Below are positions 6,632-11,822 of a stretch of DNA of 11,822 nucleotides, piece by piece. Under the pieces are notes generated by a model, which saw only the letters and a list, made by a program, of their open reading frames with translations, ran no database searches and was not told where the DNA came from. Position 1 is the stretch's first letter. Every line of letters starts with the position of its first letter. Origin of the DNA: an uncultured Lachnospiraceae bacterium (GTDB lineage: Bacteria > Bacillota > Clostridia > Lachnospirales > Lachnospiraceae); assembly GCA_910586955.1 (NCBI GenBank), contig CAJUMM010000077.1, positions 1-11,822 of the forward strand, in the 5' to 3' direction. The translations under genes were made by a program, and so were the position numbers.

Positions 6632-7801
6632 TTACTTTGCAGCGCTGTCCTTGATCTCATTCAACTCTTCGGTAGACATGGTGATGGCGCTCTTTACCTT
6701 TATTTCACCGGAAATCACCTTCTCCCGGATTTCATCAATCTTGCTTAAGGTTTCCTCTGAAACAATGGCACGGGTGTAATCATTGTCCGTAATATCCATT
6801 CCCTGCTCGGAAAGCCCGGCATTTTCATGAACACCCCAGGTAATGCTGCCATTTACATAAGCATCCAGCTTATCGTAAATCAGCACATCCAGCTTTTTCA
6901 CTACGGAGGTCATAATATGCGCAGAGATCTCCGGATCGTTATCCTCCATGAGAAGAGCCTGATCCTGGTCCACGCCGATGGCAATCCGGTTCTCCGCTTT
7001 GGCTGCATCCAGAACCCCCAGGCCTGCGGAACTTGCCACCTGGAATACAATGTCTGCGCCCTGCTGGTACTGGGCAATGGCCAGTTCTTTGGCTTTGGCC
7101 GTATTTTTAAAGTCTCCTACATAGGAAAACAGAACCTTGCACTCGGGATCCACATACTTCACGCCCTCAATATAACCTACCAGGAAGTCATTGATGGCGC
7201 TGTTCTCTCCGCCGCCCACAAAGCCCACAATATTTTCACCGTTGGTGTAATCTCCTTCCTCCTTGGTCTGCATGGCAGCCAGGGCGCCTGCCAGGAATGC
7301 CCCCTCGTTCTGCTTGCACATAACAGAACAGCAATTCCCGTAATCGCCGGTGGAAAAATCAAGCTCCGTATCATAGACAATAAACTTCTGCTCCGGAAAG
7401 TCTGCGGCAACCTTCTCAATGGCCTCTTTCAGGTTAAAGGTTCCGGCCACAATCACGTCCCACTCACCGGACTCACAAAGCTCTACCAAAGTAGGCTCCT
7501 GCTTGGTGGCATCCCCCATCAGTTCAATGGCTTTCACTTCCAGATTAAAATCTTCCGCCGCCTTCGTCACTCCGGCCCAGACCAGATCGGAAAAAGACTT
7601 GTCCCCCAGGTTCGTATTAAACACTGCCACAACTTTTTGTTTCTCTCCTTGGGCTTCCCCGGCTGCTTCCGTACTCTCTTCTTCTGCCGGGGCCGGATTC
7701 ACCTCCGGCGCCGCCGGCTCCTCCGCCTTCTTACCGCATCCGGCCAGCATAGAAGCCGCCATGGCCAGGCACAACAGGAAACCTAACATTTTCTTTCTCA
7801 T
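6632..7801 (-). CDS. BMP-family nucleoside-binding lipoprotein (ABC substrate-binding protein)
   Basis: A 389-residue extracytoplasmic lipoprotein that should capture nucleosides outside the membrane and hand them to the permeases. It has a lysine-rich start, a hydrophobic signal and a lipobox LAGC with lipidated C22, then an Ala/Pro/Glu-rich tether to about residue 53. The BMP (PnrA/Med) domain follows, with recognisable NTNLGDKSFSDLVWAGV (62-78), VGGGENSAINDFLVGYIEGV (195-214), GADIVFQVASSAG (248-260) and GVDQDQ (276-281), the segments lining the nucleoside pocket in PnrA-type proteins. A vicinal cysteine pair, C157-C158, with C162 nearby is unusual for an exported protein. The ATG has AAAGGAG about 9 nt upstream, the best initiation context in the operon. 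It begins 27 nt after the YczE-like gene. Confidence 0.93.
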   Translation of the reverse strand: MRKKMLGFLLCLAMAASMLAGCGKKAEEPAAPEVNPAPAEEESTEAAGEAQGEKQKVVAVFNTNLGDKSFSDLVWAGVTKAAEDFNLEVKAIELMGDATKQEPTLVELCESGEWDVIVAGTFNLKEAIEKVAADFPEQKFIVYDTELDFSTGDYGNCCSVMCKQNEGAFLAGALAAMQTKEEGDYTNGENIVGFVGGGENSAINDFLVGYIEGVKYVDPECKVLFSYVGDFKNTAKAKELAIAQYQQGADIVFQVASSAGLGVLDAAKAENRIAIGVDQDQALLMEDNDPEISAHIMTSVVKKLDVLIYDKLDAYVNGSITWGVHENAGLSEQGMDITDNDYTRAIVSEETLSKIDEIREKVISGEIKVKSAITMSTEELNEIKDSAAK

Positions 7802-7828
7802 AATCCTTCTCTCCTTTGAAATGTTTTT

Positions 7829-8503
7829 TTATTCAAAACGCTTTAAAAAGCCAAACGTTTTCTCATAGAACCGGAAAAACCACTGCATGAGGATTCCCGT
7901 GGTAAATACGCTGAGCACCGTTCCCACTCCGAAGGTTCCTCCCAGGATGATTCCTCCCAGAAGAAGAATTCCGTCCTCCGCCGTCTTTGCCAGGCTGTAC
8001 CGGCAGTTCCACCTTCTCCTTAAAAATTCCGCAATGGCCTCCAGGGAGCCAAGGCCCGCATGAATCTCCACATAGAAGGCCAGCCCCGCAGCCATAATCA
8101 CATTCCCTAAAAAGGCTGTCAAAAACCGCAGGAGCCACCCGGCATCTTCCGGAAGAGCCGGAAGATGCCCGCCCCAGAAGTTTACATAAATCCCCATGGT
8201 GAATACGCACACCAGCGTTCCGTAGCGGATCAAATCCCTGGCAAACACCAGGACCACAGAGAGGGTAATCAAGTTTGCCAGAACATTCCCCGTCCCGTAA
8301 GAAACCCGGAAAACATTGTGGAGCCCGTCCGCCAGGGTGGCGTTGGGGCTGGAGCCAAGGCCCGCCTTGTACATCAAAGCCGTCCCAAGGCCCGACAGGG
8401 CAAAACCGGCACTTATGAGAAACAGGCGGCACAGGAAATCCCCAAACTTGTTTTTGTTTACCAACCCTTTCTTCTTTTTTCCCTTCTCCTCTTTGTTTAT
8501 CAT
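7829..8503 (-). CDS. YczE/YyaS/YitT-like integral membrane protein, first gene of the operon
   Basis: A 224-residue membrane protein with about five hydrophobic segments (roughly residues 24-46, 72-90, 95-112, 122-147 and 176-210) after a lysine-rich cytoplasmic N-terminus. It resembles the YczE/YyaS/YitT group, whose biochemical role is not established. An internal repeat is visible: YKAGLGSSPNATLADGL (45-61) and HAGLGSLEAIAEFL (148-161), each followed by a hydrophobic stretch, suggesting an ancestral duplication. The ATG at 8503 is the only good candidate, but its ribosome binding site is weak, a purine-rich stretch with no clear GGAGG, unlike its neighbours. It sits directly downstream of the operon promoter and 27 nt before the nucleoside-binding lipoprotein, so a role in nucleoside or base movement is possible. 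Family assignment is moderate; function is unknown. Confidence 0.75.
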   Translation of the reverse strand: MINKEEKGKKKKGLVNKNKFGDFLCRLFLISAGFALSGLGTALMYKAGLGSSPNATLADGLHNVFRVSYGTGNVLANLITLSVVLVFARDLIRYGTLVCVFTMGIYVNFWGGHLPALPEDAGWLLRFLTAFLGNVIMAAGLAFYVEIHAGLGSLEAIAEFLRRRWNCRYSLAKTAEDGILLLGGIILGGTFGVGTVLSVFTTGILMQWFFRFYEKTFGFLKRFE

Positions 8504-8511
8504 TTTATCTA

Positions 8512-8547
8512 TTTTCTTCTCTTCTTTCTCTTTCTTCTTCTTTTTTT
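8512..8547 (-). other. uninterrupted polypurine leader segment
   Basis: The minus strand has 36 consecutive purines here, within the probable 5' leader of the operon. A second purine run (8465-8494) encodes the lysine-rich start of the YczE-like protein. It supplies several GAAG/GAGAAG weak ribosome-binding look-alikes. No open frame of its own was seen. Confidence 0.6.
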
Positions 8548-8562
8548 GCCTTTCTATGACCT

Positions 8563-8590
8563 ATTTTAACGGATTTCTACAGTTTTTCAA
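8563..8590 (-). promoter_or_regulatory. sigma-A-type promoter for the nucleoside operon
   Basis: On the minus strand TTGAAA (8590-8585) and TAAAAT (8568-8563) are separated by 16 bp, each five of six matches to consensus. A-tracts at 8594-8600, 8606-8611 and 8614-8618 lie just upstream of the -35 box, as expected for an UP element. The start would be near 8556, leaving a leader of about 53 nt before the YczE-like ATG. Confidence 0.6.
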
Positions 8591-8631
8591 TGGTTTTTTT
8601 GTGTGTTTTTTCATTTTTGGCACTTTAAACA

Positions 8632-8650
8632 GTTTATCATTTTGTTTATC
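8632..8650. repeat. tandem TTTATC half-sites
   Basis: TTTATC occurs at 8633-8638 and 8645-8650, 12 bp apart, and matches the arms of the palindrome at 8669-8687. Probably part of the same regulator-binding region, but no regulator can be assigned from sequence alone. Confidence 0.35.
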
Positions 8651-8668
8651 GTTTACTTCGACTATGAG

Positions 8669-8687
8669 TTGATAAAATATTTATCAA
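8669..8687. promoter_or_regulatory. perfect palindrome, candidate operator
   Basis: TTGATAAA-ATA-TTTATCAA is a perfect 8-3-8 inverted repeat in the divergent spacer, about 47 bp from the -35 of the LacI-family gene and about 80 bp upstream of the operon -35. It lacks the central CG common in LacI-family operators, so it may serve another regulator. Confidence 0.45.
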
Positions 8688-8711
8688 ATTCCGAGTATTA
8701 TTTACCAAAAC

Positions 8712-8726
8712 TTCGAATTACGAATT
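8712..8726. promoter_or_regulatory. CGAATT tandem repeat, candidate regulator-gene operator
   Basis: CGAATT occurs at 8714-8719 and 8721-8726, and TTCG-AATTA-CGAA (8712-8724) is an imperfect-spacing inverted repeat around it. It abuts the -35 box of the LacI-family gene, where bound regulator could block initiation (autoregulation). The sequence ACTTCGA at 8710-8716 recurs at 8655-8661. Confidence 0.35.
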
Positions 8727-8753
8727 GCTTTTTTCCCTTTTCTGGCTTATGAT
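8725..8753 (+). promoter_or_regulatory. promoter of the LacI-family regulator gene
   Basis: TTGCTT (8725-8730) and TATGAT (8748-8753) are 17 bp apart; the -10 is five of six to consensus and the -35 is weak. The start would be near 8760, giving a short leader of about 35 nt before the ATG at 8795. Confidence 0.55.
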
Positions 8754-8794
8754 TAAATTATGTAACAAATCTGAATTTACAGGAGAAGAAAGCT

Positions 8795-9814
8795 ATGGCT
8801 ACCATCCGCGATGTTGCAAAAAAAGCCGGCGTATCACCGGCTTCCGTATCTCTGGTCCTGAACAACCGGGAATGCCGTCTGTCGGCCTCCACCAAAAGAA
8901 AAATCCTGCGGTGCGCAAAGGAGCTGGACTACCGGCCCAAAAACGCTTCCCAATCTTCCCTTCCCGGCGCCCTGCCTCTCGTGAATATCATTGTGCCGGA
9001 TGTGAGCAACCTGTATTTTTCCTCCATCTGCAGGGACTGCCAGGTGGAGCTGCAGAAAAACGGCTACCACGCCACCCTTGTGGGAGCAGAAGAATTCGAA
9101 AATCCGGAGCTTACCTACCTGCCGATTTTCCTCAGGCAGCCTCTGGAGGGCGTTATCTTCATCTCTTACGCCAATATTCCGGTCTCCGCCCAGGAGCAGA
9201 TCTGCCAAAAACTCCAGGAACACAATATCCCGGCGGTTATTCTCCGGCAGGTTTCTTCCTATCCCAACATCCGCTCCATTCATTTCAACAGCTTCTACGG
9301 AGGCTATCTGGCAACCCGGCACCTGCTGGAGCTGGACCACCGTTCCATTGGATGCCTCACCGGTCCTCTGGACAATGAAGTCTGTCTGGAACGGTTCCGG
9401 GGCTACCAGAAGGCCCTGGAGGAATTTCAGGTTCCCTTCTGCCAGGAATTTGTATACGAGGGGGACTACGGTATGGACTGCGGCTACGACTGCCTGTCCT
9501 ATATGAGGGGAAAAAACGTAACCGCCATCTTCAGCTTCAACGATATGATGGCCATCGGCATTTACAAAGCGGTCCGGGCCTACGGCCTTAAGGTTCCCCA
9601 GGATCTGTCCATTGTGGGCTACGATGATATCTTTATCACCGAAATTATGGAACCTCCCCTGACCACTATCTCCCTGCAGCCCTCCCGCATCGGCAGGCAG
9701 GCCGCACAGCTCCTGCTGCGCCTGATTCAGGGGGACACCCAGGCCAAAAACATTGTTATCGAACCCGTTTTAAAGGTCCGGGGCAGCACCGCCCGCCGGA
9801 TCCCCGGGAACTAA
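8795..9814 (+). CDS. LacI-family transcriptional regulator
   Basis: A 339-residue LacI/GalR-type repressor of standard length. The helix-turn-helix is at residues 3-22 (TIRDVAKKAGVSPASVSLVL). A hinge region follows (YRPKNASQSSL, 46-56), less regular than the usual NAxARSL hinge helix. Then comes a periplasmic-binding-protein-like effector domain with ERFRGY (R202), FND (248-250) and GYDD (275-278), positions that usually contact a sugar ligand. The ATG at 8795 has AGGAG 9 nt upstream. It is divergent from the nucleoside operon across a 291-nt spacer, so it most likely controls that operon and itself. Ribose or a nucleoside is a plausible effector, by inference only. It has ten cysteines, including ICRDC (78-82), many for this family. 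Confidence 0.93.
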   Translation: MATIRDVAKKAGVSPASVSLVLNNRECRLSASTKRKILRCAKELDYRPKNASQSSLPGALPLVNIIVPDVSNLYFSSICRDCQVELQKNGYHATLVGAEEFENPELTYLPIFLRQPLEGVIFISYANIPVSAQEQICQKLQEHNIPAVILRQVSSYPNIRSIHFNSFYGGYLATRHLLELDHRSIGCLTGPLDNEVCLERFRGYQKALEEFQVPFCQEFVYEGDYGMDCGYDCLSYMRGKNVTAIFSFNDMMAIGIYKAVRAYGLKVPQDLSIVGYDDIFITEIMEPPLTTISLQPSRIGRQAAQLLLRLIQGDTQAKNIVIEPVLKVRGSTARRIPGN

Positions 9815-9822
9815 GAACCAAG

Positions 9823-9895
9823 GAGACAGGTTTCCCCTGTTCTGTCCGGCACAGGGACGGAATATATTGAAAGAAACACATGGGGATCCTGTCTC
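9823..9895 (+). promoter_or_regulatory. alternative inverted repeats ahead of the flippase gene
   Basis: GAGACAGG (9823-9830) is perfectly complementary to CCTGTCTC (9888-9895), which ends 4 nt before the flippase ATG. The core ACAGG (9826-9830) can instead pair with CCTGT (9836-9840). The two hairpins are mutually exclusive, and the longer one would cover the translation start region. No T-tract follows either, so no terminator is called for the regulator gene. Confidence 0.35.
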
Positions 9896-9899
9896 TCTT

Positions 9900-11246
9900 A
9901 TGAAGCCAAACAAGAAACAAAAAAAGCATCCGCTCATTGCCGGAACCCTGATTCTCACCCTCACCGGGCTTGTCACCCGCTTTATGGGCTTTTTCTATAA
10001 GATTTTCTTAAGCCGTACTATCGGCGCCGAGGGGATGGGTCTCTACCAGATGATTTTTCCCATTTACAGCGTCTGCTATGCCTTTACGGCCGCAGGAGTG
10101 GAGATCGCCATCTCCCGCTTTGTCTCCGGGGAAAACAGCCGGGGAAACCGGCAGAACGCCCGGTCCATTCTCTCTATGGGGCTTGCCATGTCCCTAAGCC
10201 TCTCCCTTCTCACTTCCTTCCTGCTCTATACCAATGCGGAATGGATTGCGGTTCACATCCTCCGGGAGGCCCGCTGCACCCTTCTATTGCAGATTATGTC
10301 CGTCACCGTCTCCTTCGGAGCCTGCCACTCCTGCATCAGCGGCTACTACTACGGCCTTCAAAAGACGGCCGTTCCCGCCGTGGCCCAGCTGGTGGAACAG
10401 ACTGTCCGTGTGGGAGCCGTCTACCTCATTTACCGGGTAGCCTTGGAAGAGGGACGGGTCCTGTCACCGGCGGCAGCCGTTATCGGCCTGGTGCTGGGAG
10501 AATTTTCTTCCATGCTCTTTGGCCTTTTCTGTGTCTCCGCCCACGGCTTTTCCAAAAAGAAAGTTTCCGGCACCTTCTTTCCTGCCGGAACCTATGCCCG
10601 GAAAATGGTTCTCCTGGCTGCTCCCGTTTCCGCCAACCGGGTCTGCATGAATCTCCTTGGCAGTGCGGAGGCCATCCTCCTGCCCTTCACCCTGCAGCAA
10701 TATGGGCTTAACCCGGAGCGGGCTTTAAGTATCTACGGAACTCTCACCGGTATGGCCATGGCCTTTATCTTCTTCCCCAGCGTCCTTACCAACTCTGTGT
10801 CCGTAATGCTCCTCCCCTCCGTGTCGGAATCCCAGGCCTCCGGCAACCGGGAACAGATTTCCCGCACGGTCCGCAAGACTCTCTCTTTCTCCTTACCCCT
10901 GGGAGCGGCCTGCACCTGCTTTTTCCTGCTGACAGGCAAATTCTTGGGGACCTTTTTCTTCAAAAGCGATCTGGCGGGAGATTTCATTATCACCCTGGCC
11001 TGGATCTGCCCCTTTCTCTACACCAACAGCACCCTCCACAGCATCCTGAACGGCCTGGGCAAAACCTCCACGGCTTTCGTCAACAACTTAAGCGGGATTA
11101 TGATAAGGATTATCTTTATCCTGATCTTTGTTCCCCGCTTCGGCATTGAAGGGTATCTGTGGGGACTTTTGGCAAACCAGCTCTTTGTGGCAGTGCTGAA
11201 TGTGGGAGCTCTGAAAGAATACCTGGGACAGGGAAAAACTGCGTGA
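9900..11246 (+). CDS. SpoVB-like MVF/MOP-superfamily lipid flippase
   Basis: A 448-residue polytopic membrane protein of the MOP superfamily (polysaccharide transporter/MurJ/SpoVB group), with roughly 12 hydrophobic segments. The N-terminal stretch with GTLILTLTGLVTRFMGFFYK and SRTIGAEGMGLYQMIFPIY (about residues 15-57) is characteristic of SpoVB-like proteins, which are thought to move lipid-linked cell-wall or polysaccharide precursors across the membrane. B. subtilis SpoVB is about 70 residues longer; shorter versions are common in clostridia. The ATG at 9900 is chosen because it gives the family-like basic start (MKPNKKQKKHPL). A TTG at 9867 adds 11 residues (KETHGDPVSL) of no family character, although it has a faint AGGG upstream. 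No functional link to nucleoside salvage is evident. Confidence 0.85.
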   Translation: MKPNKKQKKHPLIAGTLILTLTGLVTRFMGFFYKIFLSRTIGAEGMGLYQMIFPIYSVCYAFTAAGVEIAISRFVSGENSRGNRQNARSILSMGLAMSLSLSLLTSFLLYTNAEWIAVHILREARCTLLLQIMSVTVSFGACHSCISGYYYGLQKTAVPAVAQLVEQTVRVGAVYLIYRVALEEGRVLSPAAAVIGLVLGEFSSMLFGLFCVSAHGFSKKKVSGTFFPAGTYARKMVLLAAPVSANRVCMNLLGSAEAILLPFTLQQYGLNPERALSIYGTLTGMAMAFIFFPSVLTNSVSVMLLPSVSESQASGNREQISRTVRKTLSFSLPLGAACTCFFLLTGKFLGTFFFKSDLAGDFIITLAWICPFLYTNSTLHSILNGLGKTSTAFVNNLSGIMIRIIFILIFVPRFGIEGYLWGLLANQLFVAVLNVGALKEYLGQGKTA

Positions 11247-11271
11247 CTTTTTTCCTTTCCTGTATTATGAT
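11243..11271 (+). promoter_or_regulatory. candidate promoter of the DAHP synthase gene
   Basis: GTGACT (11243-11248, overlapping the flippase stop) and TATGAT (11266-11271) are 17 bp apart, four and five of six to consensus. The -10 and spacing are the same as in the regulator promoter at 8725-8753. The start would be near 11278, right at the foot of the following hairpin. Confidence 0.45.
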
Positions 11272-11276
11272 AAAAA

Positions 11277-11320
11277 CCGGGACGTAAAGCTCTGCCCTTG
11301 GGGCCTGCCTCATGTCCCGG
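11277..11320 (+). promoter_or_regulatory. leader hairpin before the DAHP synthase gene
   Basis: CCGGGACGT (11277-11285) pairs with ATGTCCCGG (11312-11320), 9 bp including one G-U in the plus-strand RNA, with a smaller GCCC/GGGC stem inside (11294-11297, 11301-11304). In the plus direction no U-tract follows. In the minus direction the stem (7 bp, then a mismatch) runs into TTTTT (11272-11276), so a weak terminator of antisense transcripts is the alternative reading. Confidence 0.5.
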
Positions 11321-11355
11321 AAATGAAAAACCCAAGTTTTGAGGAGTATGAGAAA

Positions 11356-11822
11356 ATGGCACTGAATTTTTTACAGATACTGCCCACCCCGGACGAGACC
11401 CGGAAACTTTACCCGGTTCCCCAGGAAGTGGCAGAGATCAAGAAAAGGCGGGACAAGGAGATCCGCAAAGTATTTACCGGGGAATCCGGTAAATTTCTGG
11501 TGATGATCGGCCCCTGCTCCGCAGACAACGAAGAAGCCGTCTGTGATTATGTGCGGCGTCTGGTTCCCATCCAGGAGGAAATCCAGGATAAGGTGATTAT
11601 CATTCCCCGCATTTACACCAACAAGCCCCGTACCACCGGGGAGGGCTACAAGGGAATTCTCCACCAGCCGGATCCGGAGAAAAAGCCGGATCCCTTAGCC
11701 GGCATCATTGCCCTGCGCCGGATGCACATCCGGGCCGTGGAGGAGAGCGGCCTTACGGCTGCCGACGAAATGTTGTACCCGGAAAACGTCCCCTATGTGG
11801 ACGACTTTCTCTCCTACATTGC
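11356..11822 (+). CDS. aroF: 3-deoxy-7-phosphoheptulonate (DAHP) synthase, class I, 5' part only
   Basis: The first 155 codons of a class I (AroFGH-type) DAHP synthase; the gene runs off the right edge. The enzyme condenses phosphoenolpyruvate with erythrose 4-phosphate, the first committed step of the shikimate pathway in the cytosol. Diagnostic segments are MIGPCSAD (50-57), PRIYTNKPRTTGEGYKG (84-100, including the KPRTT phosphoenolpyruvate-binding stretch) and SGLTAADEML (131-140), where the family reads SGLPxAxEx. The ATG at 11356 is chosen because GAGGAG lies 9 nt upstream. An in-frame ATG at 11323 would add 11 residues, but it lies against the leader hairpin and has no ribosome binding site. 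Its own promoter and leader hairpin suggest separate regulation from the flippase. Feedback specificity cannot be judged from this part. Confidence 0.92.
   Translation, partial: MALNFLQILPTPDETRKLYPVPQEVAEIKKRRDKEIRKVFTGESGKFLVMIGPCSADNEEAVCDYVRRLVPIQEEIQDKVIIIPRIYTNKPRTTGEGYKGILHQPDPEKKPDPLAGIIALRRMHIRAVEESGLTAADEMLYPENVPYVDDFLSYI

Noticed and set aside
6529..6660. N-terminal extension of the ATPase up to 6660
   Set aside because: It would translate through the intercistronic hairpin, gives a low-complexity basic sequence with no family match, and the TTG at 6528 has a better ribosome binding site.
6827..7786. Plus-strand open frame of 319 codons opposite the lipoprotein gene
   Set aside because: Antisense to a well-supported lipoprotein with signal and lipobox; its protein looks compositionally random and lacks an initiation site.
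7834..7848. cre-like sequence (TTCAAAACGCTTTAA)
   Set aside because: Two mismatches at key positions of the catabolite-responsive element consensus, and it falls in the coding end of the YczE-like gene.
11232..11255. GGAAAAA/TTTTTCC hairpin over the flippase stop codon as a terminator
   Set aside because: The stem is almost all A-T and the T-run is used in the stem, so it lacks the GC stem plus free U-tract of an intrinsic terminator.
1..11822. CRISPR array, tRNA, insertion sequence or phage genes
   Set aside because: No regularly spaced repeats, cloverleaf-like segments, transposase frames or terminal inverted repeats were seen on reading both strands.

Overview
The window looks like chromosomal DNA from an anaerobic member of the Firmicutes (Clostridia, most likely Lachnospiraceae). 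Grounds: strong AAAGGAG-type ribosome binding sites, fairly GC-rich genes with AT-rich spacers, a BMP-type nucleoside-binding lipoprotein, a SpoVB-like flippase and a clostridial-looking class I DAHP synthase. The organism call is inference. I see no tRNA, rRNA, CRISPR array, insertion sequence or phage gene.

Left part, positions 125-8590, minus strand: one long operon, read right to left. It starts at a promoter near 8563-8590 and ends at an intrinsic terminator at 125-161. Gene order is a YczE-like membrane protein, a BMP-family substrate-binding lipoprotein, an ABC ATPase with two nucleotide-binding domains, two BPD_transp_2 permeases, and three tandem members of the inosine/uridine-preferring nucleoside hydrolase (IUNH) family. 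From the ATPase onward the genes overlap by 4-11 nt or are 3 nt apart, so they are probably translationally coupled. The evident role is nucleoside scavenging: the lipoprotein captures a nucleoside, the ABC complex imports it, and the hydrolases split it into base and ribose. Two hydrolases keep the family's active-site residues. The middle one has lost the metal-binding aspartates and about 40 residues, so it looks like a pseudoenzyme kept in frame and coupled. This is the most interesting item in the window.

Middle, positions 8504-8794: a 291-nt AT-rich divergent control region. It holds the operon promoter with upstream A-tracts, a perfect 8-3-8 palindrome, several TTTATC half-sites, a CGAATT tandem repeat and a promoter for a LacI-family regulator (8795-9814, plus strand), the probable local regulator.

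Right part, plus strand: a SpoVB/MVF-type flippase (9900-11246), then a short spacer with a promoter candidate and hairpin, then the 5' part of a class I DAHP synthase gene cut by the window edge. These two do not appear to be linked to nucleoside salvage. The first 34 nt may be the tail of a plus-strand gene convergent with the operon.
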